This document shows, piece after piece, positions 24,453 to 33,044 of a DNA stretch of 64,000 nt. Positions within the stretch are counted from its first letter, which is position 1. Each line of letters starts with the position of its first letter. A program made the translations under genes and the position numbers. A model generated the notes under the pieces. It was not told where the DNA came from, made no database searches, and was given only the letters and a program-made list of their open reading frames with translations. The stretch is from Chloroflexota bacterium (lineage in GTDB: Bacteria > Chloroflexota > Anaerolineae > Promineifilales > Promineifilaceae). The stretch lies in NCBI GenBank assembly GCA_017993775.1, contig JAGOMA010000004.1, forward strand, positions 62,001 to 126,000, read 5' to 3'.

Positions 24453-27208
24453 CGGGTCAATGTCTCGTTTAATTCCGCCATTACGTCATCCATCTGCCCG
24501 CCAAAAAGCTGGTACATGCGCCCCAAACCACCCTGGGCGTCAAAAGGAGCCATCTCCACATCATCCCGTTCAATGTGGTAAGAACTAATCATGTGGTCGC
24601 GTATCAGGCGCAGCCAAGCCATTTGCGCTTCGTTAAACTTTTCGCCTTGCCCCGCGTGCCACGCCATCACCCAGGTCTGGAAATTGCGCCGCACCGTGTC
24701 GCCATAATCGGCCAACTGCGCATCCAGGCCGCTCACGCGGCGCAGCAAAGCCACCAACATCGTCAGCTCCTGCACCGGCTGGCTGCCCTTGTAGTTGTCC
24801 AGTTGGGCATACGCCTGCCACACCCGCGCCGGAGCCAGCGCCGGTTTCTCCCGCTTCAACGTCACCAGCACCTCATGGATCAGGGCATACGTCACCTCAT
24901 GGCGGCGGTAAGGCTGGGCAAAAAAGATGGTCAACGCCTCCAATTGATCCTGATACACCTTGAAAAAAGCGGCCATCTCATCAGCCAGCTTTTGGGCGTT
25001 GGCGGCGGCATCGTCACTCCAGCCCGCAAACAGCACCTCATCCAACGTGTCATGGTCTAGCGTCTGCTCATGCGCCCGCCGGATGCTGTCCAGCAGGTCG
25101 ATGAGCGCTCCGGTTAGCGGCTGGGCGGCATTCTGCACCAACTGCGCCTGCGATTCCTGCCGTTGGGCGTCGCCGGGGTCATTGCCGGGCGGCATGTTCG
25201 TCAGCGCCAGCGCCTTCGTTTCCACCGTGTCTGTGTCAATGGCGTGCAACAAATTGCCGATGAACTGGCTCAGAGGTAGTCCGGCGGCGGCTTCAATTTG
25301 CGCCCGTTCCTCCTCCCCAATCTGCTTATTCAACCGCGCCAACCGCCCCGCCAGTGAACTCACCGCCTCACTGTCAGACGCGCCCATCATCACCCCATAG
25401 AGCAAATCCTTGAGCGGCACACCCGGCTTGGTAATCAACGGCTGGCTGGCCGTTTTCAGCGATTTGGTCACGCCGATGGCATCCACAATCACATAATGGG
25501 TCTTGGCGCTGCGAGCCGAGGGGGTCACTTTGCGCAGGTCGTCATGCTCCAAGGTGCGCGTGCCGCGTCCCTTCATCTGCTCAAAATAGTTGCGGCTCTT
25601 CACATCCCGCATAAAGAGCAAACATTCCAGCGGCTTCACATCCGTCCCCGTGGCAATCATATCAACCGTCACCGCAATGCGCGGGTTGTACTCATTGCGA
25701 AACTGCTGCAAAACCGATTTGGGGTCTTCGTCGCTCTTGTAGGTCACTTTTTTGCAGAAGGCATTGCCCTCGCCAAACTCCTCACGCACCGTCTGGATGA
25801 TGTCGTCGGCGTGGCTGTCGGTCTTGGCAAAGATAAGCGTTTTAGGCACTTCCGTCCGTCCGGGAAAAATGCTGGGCAGGCTGTCACGAAAGGCACGCAC
25901 CACCGTGCGAATCTGGTCAGGATTGACAATATCCTTGTCCAACTGCTGTCCCCGATACACCTCATCCTCGTCCTGCTGTTCCCACCGGCGGCGGCGGCTC
26001 AGTTTCTCCCGCTTTTCCACCAACTGCTCGGCCGTCAATCGCCCACCCTGCTTCGTCACCCGCGTATCGATGAGGTAAATCTCATTGCCCACATTGACAC
26101 CATCAGCCACCGCCTTCTCATGGTCATAATCACTGACCACATTCTTTCTGAAGAAACCGTAAGTGCGGTTGTCGGGCGTGGCCGTCAGGCCAATCAGGTA
26201 GGCGTCAAAATATTCGATGACCTGTCGCCACAGGTTGTAGATAGAGCGATGGCACTCATCAATGATGATAAAGTCGAAAAATTCCGGCGTGATTTTGGCA
26301 TCATACACCACCGGCATCGGCTCTTTGGGCTGCACCAGCTCGTTGGGGTTGATCTCTTCAGCCGCATCATCCAACTCCTGATCCTTGAGAATGGAATAGA
26401 GGCGCTGGATGGTGCTGATGCACACCTGGCTGTCCTTGGCAATGTAGGCAGATTTAAGCCGCTGCACGTTGTAGAGTTCGGTGAACTTGCGGTTGTCGTC
26501 GCTCGGGGAGTAGGCCATCATTTCCTGCTCGGCCTGTTCGCCCAGGTTCTTGGTATCGACCAAAAAGAGCACCCGTTTGGCGTCGGCAAATTTGAGCAGA
26601 CGGTAAATAGCGGTGATGGCGGTAAACGTTTTGCCGGAGCCGGTCGCCATCTGAATGAGGGCGCGGGGTTTGTCCTTCTTGAGCGATTCATCCAGATTGT
26701 TGATGGCGCTAATCTGGCATTTACGCAGGCCGGTTTCATCGAGCGGGGGCAGATTTTGTAAACGGCCGCGCAGGGTTTGCGGCTGTGTCAGCCATTCTTG
26801 CAGGGTTTCGGGACGAGGAAAGTTGAAGATTTCGCGGGAACGGGGCGTGGGGTCGTGGGCATCAGTGAAGCGGGTGATCACGCCAGTCGATTCAAACAGG
26901 AAGCGCAGCGGTTCCTTGTTGTTGACCCATTTCAAGTTGGCGGTGGCGTAACCTTCGGTTTGGCTTTCGTGAAACGTTAGGCGCTGCCCTTCTTCTTCCC
27001 GCTTGGCTTCAATCACACCCACTGCTTTGCGCTTGACGAATAGGACGTAATCAGCCGGGCCGACATCGGTCTGGTATTCGCGCACGGCCTGACCGAGACC
27101 CGCGCTGAAGTTGATGGCGGTTTTGTCCTGCACTGCCCAGCCAGTCTGACGCAGCATCTGGTCGATTTGGTCACGCGCGATTTGTTCGGGATTTTGATTT
27201 TGGGTCAT
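24449..27208 (-). CDS. hsdR: Type I restriction endonuclease subunit (EcoEI-like)
   Basis: HsdR (919 residues) is the translocating nuclease of the type I complex. An N-terminal PD-(D/E)xK nuclease domain shows ADYVLFVKRKAVGVIEAKRE. The SF2 motor has Walker A QMATGSGKTFTA (about residue 190), the DECH box IIIDECHRSIY, GLTATPDNRTYGFF (motif III) and MKGRGTRTLE (motif VI). The C-terminal third resembles EcoEI_R_C (FAQPYRRHEVTYALIHEVL). It lacks DUF3387. The last codons NETLTR end at a TAG donated by the REP array, where the older tail had NEALVK. There are no ACGGCCGT octamers across the gene, unlike the rest of the window, which suggests acquired DNA. Confidence 0.95.
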   Translation of the reverse strand: MTQNQNPEQIARDQIDQMLRQTGWAVQDKTAINFSAGLGQAVREYQTDVGPADYVLFVKRKAVGVIEAKREEEGQRLTFHESQTEGYATANLKWVNNKEPLRFLFESTGVITRFTDAHDPTPRSREIFNFPRPETLQEWLTQPQTLRGRLQNLPPLDETGLRKCQISAINNLDESLKKDKPRALIQMATGSGKTFTAITAIYRLLKFADAKRVLFLVDTKNLGEQAEQEMMAYSPSDDNRKFTELYNVQRLKSAYIAKDSQVCISTIQRLYSILKDQELDDAAEEINPNELVQPKEPMPVVYDAKITPEFFDFIIIDECHRSIYNLWRQVIEYFDAYLIGLTATPDNRTYGFFRKNVVSDYDHEKAVADGVNVGNEIYLIDTRVTKQGGRLTAEQLVEKREKLSRRRRWEQQDEDEVYRGQQLDKDIVNPDQIRTVVRAFRDSLPSIFPGRTEVPKTLIFAKTDSHADDIIQTVREEFGEGNAFCKKVTYKSDEDPKSVLQQFRNEYNPRIAVTVDMIATGTDVKPLECLLFMRDVKSRNYFEQMKGRGTRTLEHDDLRKVTPSARSAKTHYVIVDAIGVTKSLKTASQPLITKPGVPLKDLLYGVMMGASDSEAVSSLAGRLARLNKQIGEEERAQIEAAAGLPLSQFIGNLLHAIDTDTVETKALALTNMPPGNDPGDAQRQESQAQLVQNAAQPLTGALIDLLDSIRRAHEQTLDHDTLDEVLFAGWSDDAAANAQKLADEMAAFFKVYQDQLEALTIFFAQPYRRHEVTYALIHEVLVTLKREKPALAPARVWQAYAQLDNYKGSQPVQELTMLVALLRRVSGLDAQLADYGDTVRRNFQTWVMAWHAGQGEKFNEAQMAWLRLIRDHMISSYHIERDDVEMAPFDAQGGLGRMYQLFGGQMDDVMAELNETLTR

Positions 27209-27695
27209 AAGGTTCGTTTAGAAACAAAAAAGCCACCCAAGCTGGTTACCTGAAGTGTGGGTTCGGTAACGGCCGTTTCGGGTGGCTTTAAAAATTCAAT
27301 TGTGCTGTCAATAATTGCTTAGGCACCACTTTCGGTAACCTGGCCGCGTTCCTCACGATGGAACCCACACGGGGTTAAAGATAACATAAAGATTCTCGGC
27401 TGACTACCAGAACCAATGTACTATTCGCGTTGACGCGACGACATTTGTTCTCCCCAAAGTGCTGCCGCATGGAGGAGTTGGGCCTTTGCACTTTGGAGAC
27501 AGATGTTCGCTGATTAAAATGCTTTCTTGTGCCTGTCAGATCTCGTTTTCGCTCCGCTGTTAAAAGCAAGATTCTCAAGGATCTTGCCAATTGTTGTAGT
27601 TCCCCATTCGTATTCCTAATTGCGCAGGAGATTCGGCCAGAGCGGAAATTTCAGGTGACTGCGCAGCACAACCTGGGGGGAACCCCAATGGCCTG
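27209..27695. other. Intergenic region upstream of hsdR, no convincing gene
   Basis: About 490 bp contain a hairpin and the putative hsdR promoter region. A 71-codon frame on the minus strand (27375-27590) has no protein-like features. The segments GTTACC..GGTAAC and GGAACCCACAC repeat nearby but form nothing I recognise. Confidence 0.5.
27229..27289. terminator. Hairpin upstream of hsdR
   Basis: AAAGCCACCC (27229-27238) pairs with GGGTGGCTTT (27280-27289), with A-runs outside both arms. An inner palindrome GTTACC..GGTAAC sits in the loop with one ACGGCCGT. It could end transcription in either direction or form an hsdR leader structure. Confidence 0.45.
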
Positions 27696-30600
27696 TTAAC
27701 GCAAAATCATGGGCAAAAACTGGAGTGGTCCTGCGGCTGTGCAACCGCCCGCAGAGGTGCTGCCCAGCGTACGCGGGGCCACATAGAGGAGGGCGCCATT
27801 AGAAAAAGTCACCCATCGCGGCGTGCCGGTGGCATTATACGCAGTGCATGTGCGATTCCCTGTCATGGGGTCAATGAAGACCGCATAGGTGGGAATGTTC
27901 GCTGTCACCGTGGTATCCACTTGGCCGACGGCATTAAAGGTGTGGAGCCAATGATAGGTATGGGCGGTTGTTTCGCCAGCTTCCTGAGCGCCATCCGCCA
28001 CGTAGTTGGGCGCATTTGCCCAACGAGCCAGCGCGGAAGCCGGGTCGGCCAGCGATTCGTATTGCCACAAAATATCATGCCAGTGCCCTTCAGCGCCAGG
28101 GGCGGCGTAGAGTGCGTTGAGATTGCGAATCACATAATCAGGGCGGTGTCCAAGATAAAGCGAGCTGCCCGTCAGAGGCAGGAAGTTGATGCCGTGAATC
28201 TCTTCTGGGTTGGCCGTCCACCATGTGGCGTAGGCGATGCCGTGCCCCCAAAGAATGCCGGTCGTCTCAAAGGGATAGGGTGTGGGGAAAACTTCTTCAT
28301 CCACATCAAACCAATACTGCTCAATGGCTTGCTGTTCGGTGGTGTAAATAAAAATGCCCGCATCACGCATCGCCTCGTTGCCAATAGCCGATCCCCATTG
28401 GATCATGCCCGCTGCGAAATTCATCGCCTCTGAACTAGACTCTTGATTATTACCCGCGCCAAATGCTTGATGGCCGGCCGCCCAACTGTGCCCCGCATAA
28501 GCATCGAAGTGACGTAAATAAGGGAAGCGGGTATCTGTACGCTCCCAATTGGCGGCATCCCGTACCAATAATTCGATACTGCCCTCATAGTTGACTGCCC
28601 ATGCTGGGTCATACTGCGCGATTGTGGCCGCCGCCATCACGTAGTAACCCCAATGAAAATTGTGGTCGTTAATCTGGCTGTCGGCGCCGAAGCCACTGGG
28701 ATACCCTTGCAGCACATTCCAGTTAGTATCCAAATAGAAGAGGTGGGGGGTTTGTCCATCGAACCAATCTTCCATGGTTCGTTTGAGATAATTCAGGAAG
28801 CTGTCCCGTTCGGTTATCATCCCTTGTTGGTGCGCGAGATGAGCAAGTTGGGCAAGGCGATTGAAATTTTTCCCTTCCCAATACGTTTCGCGGGTGTCGG
28901 TGGTGTAGTCGTAGTTGCCGCTGGGGTCATACATATCCTGAATATATGTTTGTAGTTGGGCATCGGTGTACCCATCGAGGCTCTCAATTGCCAGATCGGG
29001 CAGGGCAGGTATTACCCCGCCAAACTGCATTTGCGTGGTAAACGCATCTGCCTCATAAAGGCGCATCTCTCCACGCGAGGTGTTGTAACTTAGCCCTGTA
29101 TTGATGGGCGTGTTGGCCAGATGTAGCCATTGGTGACGGTAGAGCGCTATGAGCGGTAGAGGCGAAAGTGTGCCGCCAGACTCCTTAGCCTCCGTGGTGA
29201 GTTGGAAATGAGTGGTAACTTGTTGGGTGGTCCCATCTACGCTGTAATCAACGCGGGTGTCGGTGACAAAGTTGTAGGCGTGTTGGCGAAACAATTCTAA
29301 CGTGCTGGCGTTGTTGTCTGGCAGAGCGGCTACCGCCAGGTAATTGGTTCCGGTGGGCGTATTGAGCGTTATGTTCAGGCCATCTTGCGTCCATGTCGAG
29401 CCTGTGGGAGCAAAGAGGGCGTAGCGCGAGCCAAAATTGTTGCTGGCCGTAAAGGCGAAGACTTCTCCGTCATTCACGATATCCAGAGGCGTAGCCACTA
29501 GCTTAATGACGTAAGCGCCGCCTGTCTTTGTAAAGAAGACATAAGGCAAGCCGTGGCCGAAGGTGGCGGAAAGGGAATTGACGCCATCGTCCCAAAAAGC
29601 TGTTACTGTCCAATCGGAATAGTCATCAACGCGGGTATTCGGGGCGTTCAGGCCGGCCACGGTTACCTTGAGATGCTCTGCCCCAGGGCCTGGCAGTAGA
29701 TAGTTGGCGTAGCCGGTTATCGCGCCGGTAGGCGCGGTGTTCGTGCCCGCCTGAAGCTCTCGCGTGTAGCTCATGCGTAGTCCATCCGATCGTGCTTGCA
29801 TGGAAAAGGGGTGCGGATGCATGATTTGGGAATAGGGTTCGCGGGGAGGAGCCGATGCCGCGCCTTGATTCCAATCCCAGATAAGCGAACTCCACCAATC
29901 GTTGGTTTGCAGGGGGCCACTGTAGCTACCTGTGATCTTGGGGGTTGCCGGACTATAGCCGGGATTATCGACGGCCGGCCAGTAGGTGACTGAGGTTTCA
30001 CCGGCGGGGAGTTGGGTTGTGTAGCAGCCGACACCGGGAAGGGCAACGGCCGTATCAGGCACGCCGAGACAACTCACAGATGCCGGGGTGGGAATGGCTG
30101 TGGGGAGTGGCGTTACCGATGGGGTGGGTGTGATCGTGGGAGTGTGGTAAACCGTTGGCGAGGGCGTGGGGGTGATTGTGGGGGAAGATGTCGGGGTTGG
30201 CGTATCACAACTGCCGGTGCTTAAGTTGCTAAAGGGCAGGGTTAACTTTGACTGCTGCCCTTGGCTGCTCGTGGCCGAGGTACGGACATCGCTCGGCGCT
30301 CCGCCGATGGCATTCCAGAGATGAATTTGAATGACGCCATTGGTTAGGTTGCTGTAACTGCCTGTGGCCGTTTGGATGCCCCCAGAGTTGGTATGGGTAT
30401 AGGTTTCCCAATCCACTATGGGATTGGTGGCAAAGTAGTTATAAGTTTCAACGCGGTCAGCAGAGCCGTTGCCGTCGAAGTCATAACGAATTTCGGCGTG
30501 GATGCCATTGCCAACGGCCGTGCCGGCATCGACAAAGAGCGTAAATTGCGTCGGCTGATTGGTGTAGGTCCCATTCACTCCTGTAATTTGATAGACAAGA

Positions 30601-30866
30601 TGAGCGCCATTACTTGCTTGAGGCATCGTGTCTTTGTCGGCCAAAGCTCCAGCAGCAAACGCCAAATCACCGTTCACCCCAACAGACGCGCCATCTATCA
30701 AATAAAGCGTGTTGCCGGTTATATCACACGCACCAGATGTGTGCAGAGGCGTAAATGTGAACGCCGATTGGGTGATAGATAGGATTAGGGGGAGGAGAAA
30801 GATGATGAGGGCGAGGAGAAACAGAAAGGATGAAGAATGTGCCGGCCGTTTTAAAGATAATTTCAT
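27696..30866 (-). CDS. Secreted GH81 endo-beta-1,3-glucanase
   Basis: The 1056-residue exoenzyme probably degrades beta-1,3-glucans such as laminarin or fungal wall glucan. A signal peptide (about 1-32, SSFLFLLALIIFLLPLIL) is followed by a beta-rich N-terminal domain (about 40-195), a Thr/Pro linker (about 200-262, TPTPSPTVYHTPTITPTP) and the GH81 region (about 265-1040). Family motifs seen are NDHNFHWGYYVMAAA, AGHSWAAGHQAFGAGNNQES with SSEAMNFAAGM (catalytic acids expected here, about residue 808), and GHGIAYATWWTANPEEIHGI. The N-terminal domain is not one I recognise. Two LacI-type operators lie upstream, one only 14 nt before the start codon. ACGGCCGT occurs only twice in this long gene. 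Confidence 0.9.
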   Translation of the reverse strand: MKLSLKRPAHSSSFLFLLALIIFLLPLILSITQSAFTFTPLHTSGACDITGNTLYLIDGASVGVNGDLAFAAGALADKDTMPQASNGAHLVYQITGVNGTYTNQPTQFTLFVDAGTAVGNGIHAEIRYDFDGNGSADRVETYNYFATNPIVDWETYTHTNSGGIQTATGSYSNLTNGVIQIHLWNAIGGAPSDVRTSATSSQGQQSKLTLPFSNLSTGSCDTPTPTSSPTITPTPSPTVYHTPTITPTPSVTPLPTAIPTPASVSCLGVPDTAVALPGVGCYTTQLPAGETSVTYWPAVDNPGYSPATPKITGSYSGPLQTNDWWSSLIWDWNQGAASAPPREPYSQIMHPHPFSMQARSDGLRMSYTRELQAGTNTAPTGAITGYANYLLPGPGAEHLKVTVAGLNAPNTRVDDYSDWTVTAFWDDGVNSLSATFGHGLPYVFFTKTGGAYVIKLVATPLDIVNDGEVFAFTASNNFGSRYALFAPTGSTWTQDGLNITLNTPTGTNYLAVAALPDNNASTLELFRQHAYNFVTDTRVDYSVDGTTQQVTTHFQLTTEAKESGGTLSPLPLIALYRHQWLHLANTPINTGLSYNTSRGEMRLYEADAFTTQMQFGGVIPALPDLAIESLDGYTDAQLQTYIQDMYDPSGNYDYTTDTRETYWEGKNFNRLAQLAHLAHQQGMITERDSFLNYLKRTMEDWFDGQTPHLFYLDTNWNVLQGYPSGFGADSQINDHNFHWGYYVMAAATIAQYDPAWAVNYEGSIELLVRDAANWERTDTRFPYLRHFDAYAGHSWAAGHQAFGAGNNQESSSEAMNFAAGMIQWGSAIGNEAMRDAGIFIYTTEQQAIEQYWFDVDEEVFPTPYPFETTGILWGHGIAYATWWTANPEEIHGINFLPLTGSSLYLGHRPDYVIRNLNALYAAPGAEGHWHDILWQYESLADPASALARWANAPNYVADGAQEAGETTAHTYHWLHTFNAVGQVDTTVTANIPTYAVFIDPMTGNRTCTAYNATGTPRWVTFSNGALLYVAPRTLGSTSAGGCTAAGPLQFLPMILR

Positions 30867-30879
30867 GTGAACATCTCGT

Positions 30880-30900
30880 TTCTGAAAACGATTTCAGAAA
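30880..30900. promoter_or_regulatory. LacI-family-type operator at the GH81 start
   Basis: TGAAAACGATTTCA (30883-30896), flanked by TTC and GAA, is a near-perfect palindrome with a central CG, the usual layout of LacI/GalR operators. It lies 14 nt upstream of the GH81 ATG, so a bound repressor would block the gene. Confidence 0.6.
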
Positions 30901-31031
30901 AATTAAAAAAAATGAGATAAGTTCAACCAATCATACGGCAATCAGGCGTCTTGTCAATAAAATCGACAAGATTAAAATCGGAAATAACGATTTTGGTTGC
31001 ATTTTTTAGGCTATTTTAGGGATTTTAAACG

Positions 31032-31047
31032 TTGAAACCGATTTCAA
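31032..31047. promoter_or_regulatory. Second LacI-family-type operator
   Basis: TTGAAACCGATTTCAA repeats the TGAAA-CG-TTTCA pattern 150 bp upstream of the first site. Between them AAAATCG and CGATTTT form another inverted pair (about 30975-30993). Two spaced sites suit looping repression. No LacI-type gene is in the window. Confidence 0.55.
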
Positions 31048-31243
31048 GATAAATCACAAAGCTGCAGAATCCAATAATCAAGCCACCAGATAAGGACTCG
31101 AGCAGCATTGGAAAATATGAAATTGAAAGAGCAGTTCTATATTCTACAGCCAGGGGCGTCAGAGAAATTGCGAAGTTGGCTGCCCAGAATCCTATGAAGC
31201 CAATTTAGCCATGTCTTTTGATTGGCTTATTTTTTCTCTTCCT

Positions 31244-31924
31244 TTATTTCTGCTCCTTTGCACCCATAATCAAAAGCCAAAAAGTAAGCCCGAATTCCGC
31301 AATAAACCCAACCGTATAACTGACATATGTTATGGCACTGAAGTCCGGCAAAAGGAAGAACTGAACGACAGATAACAACCAGGTAAAACAATGAATCATC
31401 AGTACGGTGCCCAAAATTTTGGGCAAGAATCCCGACTTGAAAACTAAATAACCCAAAGGAAAGACCCAGGCGCCAAAAAATATCTGGGCGATCATATACC
31501 CATTTTTGTATACATACAGAAAAAACATTGCCATGGCTTGCAGTTGATCGGCCTGGATTGCTTTCAAGTAATCAGCACCGCTTACCAGCTGTAAAGCAGC
31601 AAGTTGATGGAGCAAACTACCCGAATATATGGCAACACCGCCCAGGTTTAATAACAAGAACAGCAATGCGATGTTTTTATTAACCGGCTTTAATAACACA
31701 TACAACGCCCAGGCAGTCAAAAGGAATAATACAGCCCCCAATAGATCAACCATTATGGCGATACGAAACTGCCGCTCAAAAACCAATATATTTTGAGTTG
31801 TTGTGGCAGCATCTCCGTAAACAAAAAGTTTAGAACGACCTATCACATCCGCAGTGATGTGCATCACCATGTAGAAAAAATAGAGTAACCCGGCTATTCT
31901 TGCGTGTTTATTGATGGTGTTCAT
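31244..31924 (-). CDS. DUF4386-like membrane protein
   Basis: A 226-residue protein with six or so hydrophobic helices starts MNTINKHARIAGLLYFFYMV and includes LLGAVLFLLTAWALYVLL and IAQIFFGAWVFPLGYLVF. The 'ARIAGLLY' start, the helix spacing and the 'G.W.FPLG.LV.KSGFLPKILG' segment are typical of DUF4386 proteins, whose function is unknown. Its DNA is more AT-rich than most of the window and has no ACGGCCGT site. A similar membrane protein follows on the same strand at 32260. Family is recognised from pattern; no biochemical role can be given. Confidence 0.75.
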   Translation of the reverse strand: MNTINKHARIAGLLYFFYMVMHITADVIGRSKLFVYGDAATTTQNILVFERQFRIAIMVDLLGAVLFLLTAWALYVLLKPVNKNIALLFLLLNLGGVAIYSGSLLHQLAALQLVSGADYLKAIQADQLQAMAMFFLYVYKNGYMIAQIFFGAWVFPLGYLVFKSGFLPKILGTVLMIHCFTWLLSVVQFFLLPDFSAITYVSYTVGFIAEFGLTFWLLIMGAKEQK

Positions 31925-32259
31925 TTTTGTCCCCTTTTGGAACGTTATGGGTGAGTTTTGTAATGGTCATTCGTTCCATAAACAAAACTTCACTGCAAAA
32001 GGCGCAAAGTTTTTCTCTTTAGTTCTTTGTGTTCTCCGCGCTCTTTGCGGTTTAACAAACAGTTGACCATTACAGGTGTGGATGAGTTTCATTGAATCGC
32101 ACACAAATAAATTCGCGGCCGACCACGCCTTTTTTGGGTCAGCTAACAGATCGTGTGTGAAAACATGGGCCGGCGTGAAGGCTGTCAGCGCCATTAAAAG
32201 TGTTGTCGGCACAAAGAATTTTTCATTTCCCTTCTTCTTGATATCCCAGATAGGTTTTT
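31925..32259. other. Intergenic region between two membrane-protein genes
   Basis: A frame on the minus strand continues through here from a shadow of the neighbouring gene (includes KFFVPTTLLMALTAF), but there is no credible start and composition changes midway. I do not call a gene. It holds the imperfect mobile-like repeat at 31959-32074. Confidence 0.4.
31959..32074. repeat. 116-bp segment with 11-bp inverted ends
   Basis: TGTAATGGTCA and TGACCATTACA bracket a segment containing CTTTGTGTTCTCCGCGCTCT and TTGCGG words. Similar CTTTGT..CTTTGCG words recur at about 33890-33915. It may be a miniature inverted-repeat element or a dispersed spacer repeat. Confidence 0.4.
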
Positions 32260-32916
32260 TTAATCTACCGACGGGTGTCGCAGAAAAATGATGCCCAGCC
32301 AGACGAACCAGATGATTTGGCCCAGACCGAAAACTCCAACCAGGGTGTCGGTCAACCCTGGGATAAGGGAGATGATGCCCACTGCGCCAACCACCAGCCC
32401 AATGACATTCAGCCCCTTGGAAAATTCGCCAGCCCGCAGCGCGGCCAGGCTGACCAGAAACGCCCAAAGTCCGCCCAGAATTTCACCATTGGCATTGCCC
32501 AGCCCATTGGCTACGGCTTCAATTCCCTGCCAGAGCAGCGCAGCCTCGGCAGGATCTTTGGCATAGATTGGCGCAACAGCGGCGATCCCGGCATTGGCGA
32601 CCATGCCACTGGCAATCAGCGAGCCAGCCCAGATGATTCCGATCGCAGTTGCCACCTGTATGATCGCCGGTGCGCCGGACTGCAAACGGCCGTATACCGC
32701 CAGCGCCAGGACAACCAAAAAAACGCCAAAGAACACGTACATGAGCAGATTGGTCGAAAAGACGACCATCTGTTTTTCAACATTCAGGGCTACCTTTTGG
32801 GCCGGGTCGGTTATGCTGGGATAATCCAGAACGACGAGAAAGATAGCCAATCCCATCAAGTAGGCGACCGCCATGTACCATGCGGCAAAACCGCCCAATT
32901 TCTGCAAGGTTTTCAT
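32260..32916 (-). CDS. Multi-pass membrane protein, DUF4386-like
   Basis: The 218-residue protein starts MKTLQKLGGFAAWYMAVAYL and has about six helices, including TNLLMYVFFGVFLVVLALAV and a closing LGQIIWFVWLGIIFL. The layout resembles the DUF4386 protein at 31244 and may be a distant paralogue. It contains one ACGGCCGT octamer in the codons for GRL. AGAGGAAAAAC precedes the start codon as a plausible ribosome binding site. Function unknown. Confidence 0.65.
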   Translation of the reverse strand: MKTLQKLGGFAAWYMAVAYLMGLAIFLVVLDYPSITDPAQKVALNVEKQMVVFSTNLLMYVFFGVFLVVLALAVYGRLQSGAPAIIQVATAIGIIWAGSLIASGMVANAGIAAVAPIYAKDPAEAALLWQGIEAVANGLGNANGEILGGLWAFLVSLAALRAGEFSKGLNVIGLVVGAVGIISLIPGLTDTLVGVFGLGQIIWFVWLGIIFLRHPSVD

Positions 32917-32968
32917 GTTTTTCCTCTTTTATGTTGAACAGCTGTATCTGTTCAGGTTTCTCTAACAA

Positions 32969-33026
32969 GACCCCAAGGGTTTGATACCCCACGAATCCCA
33001 ATTCTCAGGGGCAAACCCTTGAGGTC
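32969..33026. repeat. 58-bp 'GACCCCAAGGGTTT' inverted-repeat element
   Basis: Ends GACCCCAAGGGTTTG and CAAACCCTTGAGGTC, core CGAATCCCAATTCTCAGG. It is the same size as the element at 11691-11748 and carries the core in the opposite orientation. It sits in the gap between two membrane-protein genes. Confidence 0.85.
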
Positions 33027-33044
33027 TGTATCATTACAAACAGG

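Noticed and set aside
25496-26761. 421-codon open frame on the plus strand opposite hsdR
   Set aside because: It is the antisense of a well-supported hsdR with clear motifs, and its translation has no protein-like features.
27375-27590. 71-codon frame upstream of the GH81 gene
   Set aside because: No ribosome binding site, no recognisable pattern and irregular composition; treated as intergenic.
31967-32467. 166-codon minus-strand frame between the membrane-protein genes
   Set aside because: Its first half is a shadow of the 32260 gene; the rest has no start codon of its own, although a KFFVPTTLLMALTAF segment looks like a signal peptide.
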